The position numbers and the translations under genes are program-made. A stretch of DNA of 54,224 bases, from positions 1 to 54,224 of the forward strand of contig JBLHVI010000016.1 of NCBI GenBank assembly GCA_047630175.1, given 5' to 3'. Below are positions 19,923-28,291 of the stretch, piece by piece (within the stretch, counting starts at the first letter, position 1; every line of letters starts with the position of its first letter). Below the pieces are notes generated by a model that was given only the letters and a program-made list of their open reading frames with translations, had not been told where the DNA came from and made no database searches. This DNA is from UBA4582 sp047630175. GTDB lineage: Bacteria > Pseudomonadota > Gammaproteobacteria > Pseudomonadales > Azotimanducaceae.

Positions 19923-19955
19923 TTTCAGACTAATAAACCTGATTGAGCTGGGCGG

Positions 19956-19984
19956 CGCGTGTATGAGATAACGTCATACACGCG
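19956..19984 (+). other. Perfect 11-bp hairpin downstream of hupB
   Basis: CGCGTGTATGA (19956-19966) pairs perfectly with TCATACACGCG (19974-19984) around a 7-base loop. There is no T-run. It could protect the hupB 3' end or be a protein-binding palindrome. It lies 80 bases before the true terminator. Confidence 0.6.
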
Positions 19985-20062
19985 TGCCTGTTCGCAGTGG
20001 TTCGCCGGGGCAGTGTTCTTTGGAAACCACACGCTGTAATATTAGGTGCTTTAATATTAAGT

Positions 20063-20096
20063 AATGGCGCATCTAGTATGCGCCATTTTTTATTTT
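20063..20096 (+). terminator. Intrinsic terminator between hupB and ppiD
   Basis: The 10-bp stem AATGGCGCAT pairs with ATGCGCCATT around a 5-base loop and is followed by a T-rich run reaching 20096. It ends 15 bases before the ppiD ATG, so ppiD expression must depend on read-through or on a promoter overlapping this stretch. Confidence 0.85.
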
Positions 20097-20111
20097 TGGA
20101 AGAGGAATCGA

Positions 20112-21995
20112 ATGTCAATTCAAAACCTAAGAGATAAGTCTGACGGCGTCATTGCCAAGGTAATCGTCGGCCTAATTATTGTTGTGTTTGCACTGTTTGG
20201 CATGGGTTCGATCACCACCTTCCTAACACCCGTTGCGAAGGTCGCGACGGTAGACGGTGAGGACATCACCCAGCAAGAGATGGAGATCGCGGTCGAACGT
20301 GGTCGTCGCATGATGCTAGCGCGTGACATTGCGCCAGGCGATATCGACGAAGACAAGCTTCGACAAGATGTCTTACAGAATTTAATCAATCGTAAACTCC
20401 TAGGTCTGGCCAGCGAAGACATGGGCCTAGAGTTTAGCGATGCGTTGCTTGACGAAGAAATCGTTAACACACCGGCATTTCAGGTGGACGGAGTATTCGA
20501 TCCGGGTCAATTCCAATTAGTGCTTGGCGGGGCAGGTTACTCTGCCATGACGTATCGTGACGAAATGCGCCGAGATAAGACTTTCCAACAGCTTTCCAAT
20601 GGCATTCGAGCAACCGCGTTTTTGACGCAGCCCCAAGTACAGCGGACAAGTAGTTTGGCTCAGCAAACCCGCGATGTTGCTTTTTTACGCGTCGACATTG
20701 ACGAGATGTTGGCTGATCAGGTTATCTCTGAAGATGAGATAAGCACTTACTATGCGAGCCATACCGACGAGTTTATGACGGAAGAAACCGTCGATGTTAG
20801 CTATGTTGAACTAAAGCGAGAAGATCTGATGGCGGCCGTTGACGTCGTGGAAGAGGATCTACTGCAGTTTTTTGAAGACACCCAAGGCGTGTACGCTGAA
20901 GAAGAGCGCCGTCGCATTGCGCATATCCTGGTAGAGGTGAACGACGAGGTGACCGAAGCGGATGCGTCTGCGACGATTGATGAGGTTTATGAGAAAGTTA
21001 TCGCGGGTGGTGACTTCGCCGAATTGGCCAAGGAATACTCGTCTGACCCAGGCTCTGCTGAGATCGGTGGTGATCTTGGTTTTAATGCGCCGGGAACTTT
21101 TGTTGAGGCGTTCGAGGCGGTGGCTTACAACCTAGCGCTGAATGAAATGTCTACACCGGTCCAGACCGAGTTTGGTTTTCATCTTATTAAGGTTGTCGAT
21201 GTAGAAGATGCAAAGACCCCAGAGTTTGCTGAAGTGCGCGACAGGGTCATACTGGCTTACCGCGAAAACAAAGCAGAAGACGTTTTTGTTCAGCAATCAG
21301 CACGTATGAGTGAGTTATCGTTCGAAACGTTGGACTTGATTGAGATCAGTGAGGAACTCGGGTTGACGATCGAATCGACCGGACCGGTGGGCCGCGAAGT
21401 TACCGAAGGTATTTTGGCGTCACCACAGGTTGCCGCAGCCGCGTTTAGTAGCTCTGTGTTGTTAGATGGCAACAATAGTGACTTGTTAGAACTGGACCCT
21501 AACCACCATCTGGTGCTTCATTTAAGGGCTTACCAGCCGCAAGAGATTAAGCCTCTCGATTTAGTGTCTGTCGCCATTAAAGATATCTTGGCGCGGCAAA
21601 AAGCCGTAGTGCTGGCCGAAACTCAAGGTAAAGACATTGTTAAAATGTTGGAAGATGGATCTGGCGCGCGCTATGTGGCGGACCAGTTTGGACTGAAGTG
21701 GGCCGTGGTAGGAGAAGCAAGACGCACTCAAACTGATTTGGACCCACAGATTAACGAACAGGCATTCGGTCTGCCGCGACCTGCTGAAGGCAATAAGTCC
21801 GTGGGTTATGCGACGTTGGTGGATGGCGATGTTGCCGTGATCAGTGTCACTAACGTACAGAATAAGAAACTCAATGATGATCTGCAGGACTTGAACAGAT
21901 TGGGCCGTATTTTAGCCTCACAGCAGGGTACTGGTGAGTTTCTAACATGGCGCGAAGGTCTCGAACAACGTGCGACAGTGACCCGCAATAACTAG
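20112..21995 (+). CDS. ppiD: PpiD-like periplasmic peptidyl-prolyl isomerase/chaperone
   Basis: A membrane-anchored periplasmic folding factor of the SurA/parvulin group, 627 residues from the ATG at 20112, which follows an AGAGGAA site. An earlier in-frame ATG at 20064 lies inside the terminator hairpin and is unlikely. The N-terminus MSIQNLRDKSDGVIAKVIVG leads into a single membrane span (about residues 15-37). The parvulin domain runs from RRIAHILVEV through SSDPGSAEIGGDLGF to TEFGFHLIKVVDV, near residues 265-365. The SurA_N-like domain precedes it. PpiD works near the Sec translocon. It is the last gene of the conserved quality-control block. Confidence 0.95.
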   Translation: MSIQNLRDKSDGVIAKVIVGLIIVVFALFGMGSITTFLTPVAKVATVDGEDITQQEMEIAVERGRRMMLARDIAPGDIDEDKLRQDVLQNLINRKLLGLASEDMGLEFSDALLDEEIVNTPAFQVDGVFDPGQFQLVLGGAGYSAMTYRDEMRRDKTFQQLSNGIRATAFLTQPQVQRTSSLAQQTRDVAFLRVDIDEMLADQVISEDEISTYYASHTDEFMTEETVDVSYVELKREDLMAAVDVVEEDLLQFFEDTQGVYAEEERRRIAHILVEVNDEVTEADASATIDEVYEKVIAGGDFAELAKEYSSDPGSAEIGGDLGFNAPGTFVEAFEAVAYNLALNEMSTPVQTEFGFHLIKVVDVEDAKTPEFAEVRDRVILAYRENKAEDVFVQQSARMSELSFETLDLIEISEELGLTIESTGPVGREVTEGILASPQVAAAAFSSSVLLDGNNSDLLELDPNHHLVLHLRAYQPQEIKPLDLVSVAIKDILARQKAVVLAETQGKDIVKMLEDGSGARYVADQFGLKWAVVGEARRTQTDLDPQINEQAFGLPRPAEGNKSVGYATLVDGDVAVISVTNVQNKKLNDDLQDLNRLGRILASQQGTGEFLTWREGLEQRATVTRNN

Positions 21996-22010
21996 TCGTT
22001 GAGTTAGTTT

Positions 22011-22035
22011 TGCAGAGCCACTCGGTGGCTCTGCA
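22011..22035 (+). other. Hairpin after ppiD
   Basis: TGCAGAGCCAC pairs perfectly with GTGGCTCTGCA around TCG, 15 bases after the ppiD stop. A strong 11-bp stem without a T-run on either strand. It may serve as the 3' end of the ppiD mRNA. Confidence 0.6.
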
Positions 22036-22101
22036 ATGTTTGGCGCTGCTCAGTTTCAACAGTGCCCGACACTGCTTCACGTGTTGCGCCGTGAGCGATC
22101 C

Positions 22102-22166
22102 CTCTGCAAACGATCTCTCTGCAAACCATTCGACTGCACGCTACCTTTCTGCAAGTTACTCTGCAA
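22102..22166 (+). repeat. Short 15-base-period CTCTGCAA repeats
   Basis: CTCTGCAAA occurs at 22102 and 22117, and diverged copies follow near 22132 (GACTGCACG), 22147 (TTCTGCAAG) and 22159 (CTCTGCAAT). The first four are 15 bases apart. In the plus frame that reads from 22010 this gives a five-residue pattern (ANDLS, ANHST, ARYLS), like a pentapeptide repeat. It lies between the convergent genes ppiD and mltD. Confidence 0.5.
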
Positions 22167-22170
22167 TAAG

Positions 22171-23976
22171 TTATTGGGTCTGCGTGACATCCACAAAAAG
22201 CGTTATTCGATCGCCGGGTTGAATATATTTCTGTTTGCTAATGCCATCATTCCACTGTTTGATACTGGCGACTGACAGGTTGAACTTGTCAGCAATACGT
22301 GCCAATGACTCACCCTGGCGCACGCGATAGTTAACTTTCCGAATAACTTCTTGTGCCTGGGGTAGCTGGTTAACACTTCCACTATCATCGATGAAGCTAC
22401 TGGCGCTGGCAGCAGATTGATTGAATATTTTGAGTTCCTTGCCGGGCATCAGCGTATCTCGGGGAGCCATACCATTCCATTTTGCCAAGGTGCGTACTGT
22501 TACGTCATGAAGACGCGCGATCTCCCAGAAGCTGTCACCGCTGCGCACCGTGTAAACCAGTGGCATCTTGCCGGTTTTCTGTTCGATTTTGCGTTGGCTT
22601 TTTTTCAGCCGCTCGGCTTCACTAAGCTGGTATACCGCACCTGTGTTGCTGGCGACCGGTATTAGCAGCGATTTACCTGCTCGGATCATTGTTCCACGCA
22701 GCTTGTTGGCCGAGCGTAGGGAGTCGACAGAGGTGTTGTAACGCCGAGCGATAACATCAAGTGACTCACCAGGTTTGATTAAGTGACGTTGCCAAGCCAA
22801 ACGTTGTGAAACCGGAAGTGCGGCAAGGTTGACACGCAAGGTGTCTGCATTGTTGACCGGTACTAACAGCTCATGGGGTCCGCTGGGGTGAGTGGACCAT
22901 TTGTTGAACGATGGATTTAACAGATAGAGCTCGTCGAGGCTGATTTCTGCTTCTCGTGCGGCTACCGCCAGATCGAGCTGTGAGCCAACCTCAACCATTT
23001 CCCAATAGGGCTTGTCGGCTATGCTCAACAGTGTGATGCCATACTTATCAGGGTCAGCAATAATAGCGCTAATTGCCAGCAAACGCGGTACGTAGGCCCG
23101 TGTTTCCTTGAGCAAGTCGAGTGAAAAGAAATCAACGGGCTTGCTGGCACGCCGGTTTTTACGCATAGCAGAACTGACATTGCCGCCACCTGAGTTGTAC
23201 GCCGCTAGTGCGAGAAACCAGTCCTCGTCTAGACGGTCATGGAGTCGCTCAAGATAGTTTAAGGCGCCGGTAGTTGCTTGCCTAACGTCGCGGCGGCCGT
23301 CGTGCCAATAATCGATATTCATACCGTATTGGCGAGCAGTACCAGGGATAAACTGCCAAAGGCCCGACGCGCGTCCATGGGAATAGGCGAATGGGTCAAA
23401 TGCGCTCTCAACGATGGGCAGTAAGGCAAGTTCCATGGGCATTTGGCGCTGCTCAATTGACTCGACGATATAATACAGATAGCGGCTAGCGCGCGTTGCA
23501 ACTCGATCTAGATATTCAGGGTGACGAACGTACCAATTCAATTCTGCTTTGACCCGGGCCTCATCGAGGTGATGTTGGAGGCTTAGACCTTGTCGAATTC
23601 TTGCCCACAAATCTCGGTCACTGGCATCCAATGCGGTATTGTCGGCGCGGAGGGCAGGCACGACTGTAGCGTCGTCCTCGGTTTCATCATCTTGCGTTTC
23701 GTAAAGCTGAGCCGCAGCAACAACAACCTCTGGATCGGCGCTGTTAGCGCGTTCCGTATCTGGGATTTCCTTAGTATCGCGTCCCTTTGTAAGCGACTTT
23801 TCACGGTCAGACACCTCAGCGGCATTGGTGAGAGCCTCATCAGGGGTTTGCCCAGAAACCAACTCGGTGGTGGCTTTCGCTAGTCGGTCGAAAGAGGACT
23901 GTATGGGTACTAGCTGGCAGGCGCTCAGCGTGACAATCAATACAAAAATGGTGCTAAACTGACAACGTTTCTTCAT
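22171..23976 (-). CDS. mltD: MltD-like membrane-bound lytic murein transglycosylase with LysM repeats
   Basis: Cleaves peptidoglycan glycan strands with formation of 1,6-anhydro-muramic acid; 601 residues. A lipoprotein signal with lipobox LSAC (Cys20) suggests outer-membrane anchoring. A low-complexity linker leads to the SLT domain: the catalytic Glu is in LALLPIVESAFDPFAYS, followed by ASGLWQFIPGTARQYGM and LALAAYNSGGGNV. Three LysM peptidoglycan-binding modules follow (HLIKPGESLDVIARRYNTSV, VYTVRSGDSFWEIARLHDVT and YRVRQGESLARIADKFNLSV). The E. coli protein has two, so one more is present here. It is divergent from the methyltransferase gene, as mltD is from the gloB/yafS region in E. coli. 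Confidence 0.95.
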   Translation of the reverse strand: MKKRCQFSTIFVLIVTLSACQLVPIQSSFDRLAKATTELVSGQTPDEALTNAAEVSDREKSLTKGRDTKEIPDTERANSADPEVVVAAAQLYETQDDETEDDATVVPALRADNTALDASDRDLWARIRQGLSLQHHLDEARVKAELNWYVRHPEYLDRVATRASRYLYYIVESIEQRQMPMELALLPIVESAFDPFAYSHGRASGLWQFIPGTARQYGMNIDYWHDGRRDVRQATTGALNYLERLHDRLDEDWFLALAAYNSGGGNVSSAMRKNRRASKPVDFFSLDLLKETRAYVPRLLAISAIIADPDKYGITLLSIADKPYWEMVEVGSQLDLAVAAREAEISLDELYLLNPSFNKWSTHPSGPHELLVPVNNADTLRVNLAALPVSQRLAWQRHLIKPGESLDVIARRYNTSVDSLRSANKLRGTMIRAGKSLLIPVASNTGAVYQLSEAERLKKSQRKIEQKTGKMPLVYTVRSGDSFWEIARLHDVTVRTLAKWNGMAPRDTLMPGKELKIFNQSAASASSFIDDSGSVNQLPQAQEVIRKVNYRVRQGESLARIADKFNLSVASIKQWNDGISKQKYIQPGDRITLFVDVTQTQ

Positions 23977-24246
23977 GAATTATGTTGGGTTCCAAGATCG
24001 AGCTCGGCGCGGCTGCACGGAAGCGAATTATAAGCTGAATAGCGGTTTAGCTACTAATGTTCATAGCAAATGATTATAACAAAGTCTGCTGGCCCGTTTC
24101 GCTCACTGTGTCGCAAAAAGGGTTGTGAAAACTCATGGGTATGATTGTCAGTCGCTTACCAAGCAGCTTGTCAAAATCGACCGATGTATGGTTGCATTTA
24201 CGGCTAAAATACGACAGTTATTTTATTAATAAGAGGTTTAACACCG

Positions 24247-25086
24247 GTGGATTCTGATAAAGCCCTAACGGATTTGAGATCCTGGTTTGAGTCTACGCTC
24301 GGTGCACATGTGCTGGCTGCTGAGCAGGCGATAATGAACCAGTTGTTGCCGGGCTTTTTCGGCTATGACCTGCTGCAGCTGAGCCTCCAAACCGAATCGT
24401 TGTTTGACGCAAGTCCAATACATCACAAGCTGAAAATGGGCATTGCCCAGCAAGATCAAGGTGCCTTTACAGGTAAGGCCACGCAGCTGCCGTTTGAAAC
24501 AGATAGTATGGACGTCGTGTTGCTGCATCATCTGTTGGAGTATTACGATTCGCCGCAGCAAATACTGCGGGAAGTGGGGCGCATTGCCCTGCCATCCGGC
24601 CATGTGGTGATTATCGGTTTCAACCCCTTGAGTTTGTGGGGCGCTTATCGACCCATAGGTCAACTTAGAAGCTTGGCCCCGTGGTGCGGGCGATTTATTC
24701 GTCCGGGTCGTCTAATGGACTGGCTGACGTTGCTCAATTTTAAAATTGATCGTGCCCAGTACGCGACCTATGGCTTGCCCGTGGATGGTTACAGCGGCAA
24801 GATACCGGACTACCGGCAAGGTCTCAGCCGAAATGCTAACTGGCCCTTCGGTGCCGTATATGTGATTGTAGCCAGCAAGCAGGTCAGCCGGCTGACGCCA
24901 ATCAAGCCTGTTTGGCAGCGACAACGGGCTTTCGGTCGTCTCAATATCGTGCGGCCTGCCGTCAATCAGGGTGCTAATCGGGATACCGTGCGACAGGAAC
25001 GACATCTTCCCCAACCGAAGAAGACTAACAAAACGAATAAGCACGTTAAGCCTTTTATGCCTAAAAGTCCTGACGATCAGCAGTGA
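24247..25086 (+). CDS. YafS-like SAM-dependent methyltransferase
   Basis: A class I methyltransferase-fold protein of 279 residues from a GTG start (AAGAGG about 9-10 bases upstream). The recognisable part is a type-11 methyltransferase core: ATQLPFETDSMDVVLLHHLL followed by EYYDSPQQILREVGRIALPS and HVVIIGFNPLSLWGAYR, the last typical of YafS. The usual glycine-rich SAM motif I is not obvious in the N-terminal third. The C-terminal tail is Lys/Asn-rich and probably disordered. The substrate is unknown. In E. coli yafS lies beside rnhA and dnaQ; here dnaQ follows after 100 bases and rnhA is missing. Confidence 0.75.
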   Translation: MDSDKALTDLRSWFESTLGAHVLAAEQAIMNQLLPGFFGYDLLQLSLQTESLFDASPIHHKLKMGIAQQDQGAFTGKATQLPFETDSMDVVLLHHLLEYYDSPQQILREVGRIALPSGHVVIIGFNPLSLWGAYRPIGQLRSLAPWCGRFIRPGRLMDWLTLLNFKIDRAQYATYGLPVDGYSGKIPDYRQGLSRNANWPFGAVYVIVASKQVSRLTPIKPVWQRQRAFGRLNIVRPAVNQGANRDTVRQERHLPQPKKTNKTNKHVKPFMPKSPDDQQ

Positions 25087-25186
25087 TCATTCGCGTCGTG
25101 CTAGGTCGGTCAAAAGCGAGAAAGCGAAGGTAATAGTGGGTGCGATAACGTTGCCCGATTAATGAAATGGAAGGAATTCGGACAGT

Positions 25187-25906
25187 ATGCGACAGGTTGT
25201 ATTAGATACAGAGACCACAGGTCTTGACGTTGAACAGGGAAATCGAATTCTGGAAATAGGTTGTGTCGAGCTCCTCGACCGAAAGTTAACAGGCCAGCAG
25301 CTTCACCAGTATATTAACCCGCAACGGGCCAGTGAAGAGGGTGCTCTTGAGGTGCATGGCATCACTACAGAGTTTTTGGCGGATAAGCCGGTTTTTGCCA
25401 ATGTATTCTCAGCTTTTCTTGAGTTTGTGAAAGGCGCCGAATTGGTGATTCATAACGCTCCGTTCGATATCGCCTTTATAAATGCTGAAATGCGCCGTAT
25501 GTCGCCTAAACTTGGCGTCATTACCGACTATTGTACGGTAGTCGACAGCCTTGTACTGGCTCGACAAAAGCATCCCGGGCAGAAAAATAATCTCAATGCT
25601 TTGTGCAAGCGCTATACCGTCGACACCTCCCAACGTGAACTCCATGGTGCATTATTGGACGCGGAAATTTTGGCAGATGTGTATCTGTTGATGACGGGTG
25701 GTCAAGTCATGCTGAGCTTGGGTGAGAGCGAAAGTGAATCGGGTGCCCCCGGTGGTGAGTGGCATCGCTTACCTGCGGACCGCAAGAAACTTAAGGTGGT
25801 GATTGCCAGCACTGAGGAGTTACAGCGGCATGATGAGAAGCTGCAACTGATTGATAAAGTATCTGAGGGTAATTGTGTCTGGCGGAAGCTGCAGGAGGTT
25901 AACTGA
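25187..25906 (+). CDS. dnaQ: DnaQ, DNA polymerase III epsilon proofreading exonuclease
   Basis: The 3'-5' exonuclease of the replicative polymerase, 239 residues (E. coli 243). Exo I is VLDTETTGLD with metal ligands Asp7 and Glu9. Exo II is HNAPFDIAFINAEM. Exo III is HGALLDAEILADVYLLMTGG, with the catalytic His and Asp. The linker then runs into a C-terminal segment (WHRLPADRKKLKVVIASTEE) which in E. coli binds the alpha subunit. The stop codon overlaps the nudC start by one base (TGATG), so the two are co-translated. Confidence 0.96.
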   Translation: MRQVVLDTETTGLDVEQGNRILEIGCVELLDRKLTGQQLHQYINPQRASEEGALEVHGITTEFLADKPVFANVFSAFLEFVKGAELVIHNAPFDIAFINAEMRRMSPKLGVITDYCTVVDSLVLARQKHPGQKNNLNALCKRYTVDTSQRELHGALLDAEILADVYLLMTGGQVMLSLGESESESGAPGGEWHRLPADRKKLKVVIASTEELQRHDEKLQLIDKVSEGNCVWRKLQEVN

Positions 25907-26757
25907 TGAGTCTTTTTGTCTGGCCAGAAGCGACCACCGATTTTGTTGCAGAAGTCCATATACCTGATGCCTCTGAAGAAGGCTGTTATTTTGTTTTTAA
26001 AGGCAGTGAGCTGCTGCTGCGTTTCGATGCGCAGGATCAGTGGTGTCCTCTTGATCGGGCTGCGGCGATGGCACTGACTCAGCCGACTGACAAGATTCAC
26101 TACATGGGGCGGATCGACACAACTCAGTACTTTACTGTGGAGATCACCGATGTGCCGACTGAGACCTTCGGTGGCTTGCGGCGCTTGTTCGGCCGCACTG
26201 ACCCTTTGACGTTTAGTTTAGCCGGGCGGGCCGTGCAGATCGTCGATTGGTATCGGTCACATCAATTCTGCGGACGCTGTGGTCAAGCAGCCGTTGAGCA
26301 CCACCGGGATCGGGCAATGGTATGCAAGGATTGCAAAATTCATAGCTATCCTAGGCTTTCACCATCAATTATTGTTCTCGTGCATAAAGACGATAAGGTT
26401 CTGCTGGCACGCGGCCAACGATTCCCCGAGGGTATGTACAGTACGTTAGCGGGTTTTGTTGAACCCGGTGAATCAATTGAAGAAACCCTGATACGTGAAG
26501 TTAAAGAAGAGGTTGGCGTTACGGTCAAAAATCTTGAGTATTACGGCAGTCAACCTTGGCCATTTCCTAATTCGCTGATGCTGGGCTTTCATGCTGAATA
26601 TGATTCGGGTGAAATTGTCCTGCAGGAGGAAGAGATTGCTGACGCTCAGTGGTTTGATTGTGCGCAGTTGCCGTCGATTCCAGGCAAGGTGGCTATCTCG
26701 CGTTGGCTCATCGATGCATATCTGACGCGCCTCGGGTTACCGGTAGCCGCAAAATAG
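25906..26757 (+). CDS. nudC: NudC, NAD(H) pyrophosphatase / RNA deNADding Nudix hydrolase
   Basis: Hydrolyses NADH to NMNH and AMP and, in E. coli, removes NAD caps from RNA. 283 residues. The zinc ribbon is FCGRCGQAAV...MVCKDC (four Cys). The Nudix box is GFVEPGESIEETLIREVKEE plus VGV, fully consensus. The NudC-specific signature SQPWPFPNSLM follows it. The N-terminal domain is the divergent one typical of the family. It is coupled to dnaQ by a one-base overlap and followed by a bidirectional terminator. Confidence 0.96.
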   Translation: MSLFVWPEATTDFVAEVHIPDASEEGCYFVFKGSELLLRFDAQDQWCPLDRAAAMALTQPTDKIHYMGRIDTTQYFTVEITDVPTETFGGLRRLFGRTDPLTFSLAGRAVQIVDWYRSHQFCGRCGQAAVEHHRDRAMVCKDCKIHSYPRLSPSIIVLVHKDDKVLLARGQRFPEGMYSTLAGFVEPGESIEETLIREVKEEVGVTVKNLEYYGSQPWPFPNSLMLGFHAEYDSGEIVLQEEEIADAQWFDCAQLPSIPGKVAISRWLIDAYLTRLGLPVAAK

Positions 26758-26787
26758 GGTGTGCACGTAAGGCTTTAAATTGATGAT

Positions 26788-26836
26788 AAAAAAAGCCCGC
26801 GGCGTCAGTGAAATTCTGTCAGCGCGGGCTTTTTTT
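26788..26836. terminator. Bidirectional terminator between nudC and the Sel1 gene
   Basis: AAAAAAAGCCCGCG and its complement CGCGGGCTTTTTTT flank a 21-base loop. The A-run on one side and T-run on the other make it work for nudC (plus) and for the convergent Sel1-repeat gene (minus). Confidence 0.92.
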
Positions 26837-26856
26837 GAGCAACGTTTGTCGGCGAG

Positions 26857-28206
26857 CTACATCTTTCTTAGACGTTCCTCTGCTTCTTCATGGCCAAGCT
26901 CTTCGGCGGTACGATACCAGCTACGGGCGGTGTATTTGTCTTTAGTGACTCCGCGACCTGACTCGTAGGCCTGTCCCATCTGGAAATGAGCTTCAGGGTA
27001 GTCAAGATCGGCCGCGCGATTAAGCCACTCAATTGCCGCATCATAGTCACGGTCGACACCGCGTCCCGACTGTAAAATGCTCGCCAGCATGACCTGTGCG
27101 GGCGGATAGTCGAGCTCCGCGGCCGTTGTTAACCACTCAACTGCCTTTTCGAGGGACTTCTTAATATCGCCTGTGCCATTGGCGGCCATTATAGCTATCG
27201 CGCTTATGGCACGTGCATGCTGCTTATCGGAAGCGAGTCGATACCAGCGCAGGGCGCTGCTATAGTCGGGTTTCTCGCGATCAGACAGACGTCCCTCAGC
27301 GTGCATCCAACCGATCGTGTACTCTGCCTCGGGATAACCCGCTCGAGCAGCATCTTCGAGGGCATTCATAGCGTCTTCATTGCGGCCTGCGGCGAGCAGC
27401 GCACGGGCATATTCTATCTGGAAGCGCACAACATCAGGGTATTCACGTAGGGCCTTGTTGCACTCGGGAATTGCTGTGCGTTCGGAAATTTCATCAATGG
27501 GCATTCCCCACTCAGTCGAGTCTCGGGGGTAACCAGCAAGAATATCGCAGGCATGTTCGTCTGGCACTTCTGCTTTCAAGCTTTCTAGGGTTTCATCAGT
27601 AATGTCGCCACTGACCTGCAAATCACGTCGAACCTGATATACAGCGATAGCTTCACGGGTGCTCTTGGTGAGATCACCGTCACCGTCACCTTTAGCGTTC
27701 GCAAAACCAAGCTGGAAGAGATATTCCTGGGATTCGCGAATTCTGAGCATGCTGGCTTTCTCTGCTAGCAGCGCTGCTTCTTCTCGGTTTCGACGTTCCT
27801 CTTCGTATTTCTGGCGTTCTTGAATTGCCGCGTCTTCTTTGACGGTCAGCAGTAAGTCGGCCGCTTGCTCGTAGTAATCGCCAGTTCGTCCTGTTTTGGC
27901 GAGATAGACAATAAGACGATCTCGTGAATCCAGTGCATTACCCGTACGGTAAAGGGCGCGTGCCTCAAGAAAGTATAGTGAGTCGGGAATAGCAACATCG
28001 AGGGCGCGAATCTTGGGAATTAACTCAACAACTCGACGATTATCGTCAACCTTGAGCAGATTAGTCAGCTCAGTCATCAGCAATTCGACTTGCAGATCGA
28101 TGGAAAGATTGTCGGCGATAGCGCTGGATTGCGCGTGGCCAGACGTTGCGTGCAGCGCTAATGCTAGGGCGATAATAGCGATAACTGGGCGAAGTCTCAT
28201 TGTCAC
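26857..28206 (-). CDS. Secreted Sel1-repeat (SLR/TPR-like) protein
   Basis: A 449-residue exported protein. The signal peptide (VIAIIALALALHATSGHAQS) is likely cut after HAQ. The middle contains a helical stretch rich in Glu/Arg and then a peptidoglycan-binding-like fold (LFQLGFANAKGDGDGDLTKS, TREAIAVYQVRRDL). The C-terminal half has about four Sel1-like repeats, such as YPEAEYTIGWMHAEGR and YPEAHFQMGQAYESGRGV, ending EEAEERLRKM. Such proteins usually act as scaffolds in envelope or signalling pathways; the partner is unknown. The GTG at 28206 has AAGG 7 bases upstream; the ATG at 28200 is the alternative. It shares a terminator with convergent nudC. Confidence 0.78.
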   Translation of the reverse strand: MTMRLRPVIAIIALALALHATSGHAQSSAIADNLSIDLQVELLMTELTNLLKVDDNRRVVELIPKIRALDVAIPDSLYFLEARALYRTGNALDSRDRLIVYLAKTGRTGDYYEQAADLLLTVKEDAAIQERQKYEEERRNREEAALLAEKASMLRIRESQEYLFQLGFANAKGDGDGDLTKSTREAIAVYQVRRDLQVSGDITDETLESLKAEVPDEHACDILAGYPRDSTEWGMPIDEISERTAIPECNKALREYPDVVRFQIEYARALLAAGRNEDAMNALEDAARAGYPEAEYTIGWMHAEGRLSDREKPDYSSALRWYRLASDKQHARAISAIAIMAANGTGDIKKSLEKAVEWLTTAAELDYPPAQVMLASILQSGRGVDRDYDAAIEWLNRAADLDYPEAHFQMGQAYESGRGVTKDKYTARSWYRTAEELGHEEAEERLRKM

Positions 28207-28291
28207 TGCGGTACCTTAGGTTCGTTTTGTCAGGACGTAGTGTAGGGGAATTTTAAGGCGATGTCCTTGTCTAAGAGGCCTGCGATCAATT

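Noticed and set aside
22010..22222. Plus-strand pentapeptide-like frame as a real gene
   Set aside because: It starts within the ppiD 3' hairpin, lacks a ribosome site and overlaps the end of mltD. Kept as a repeat and a finding only.
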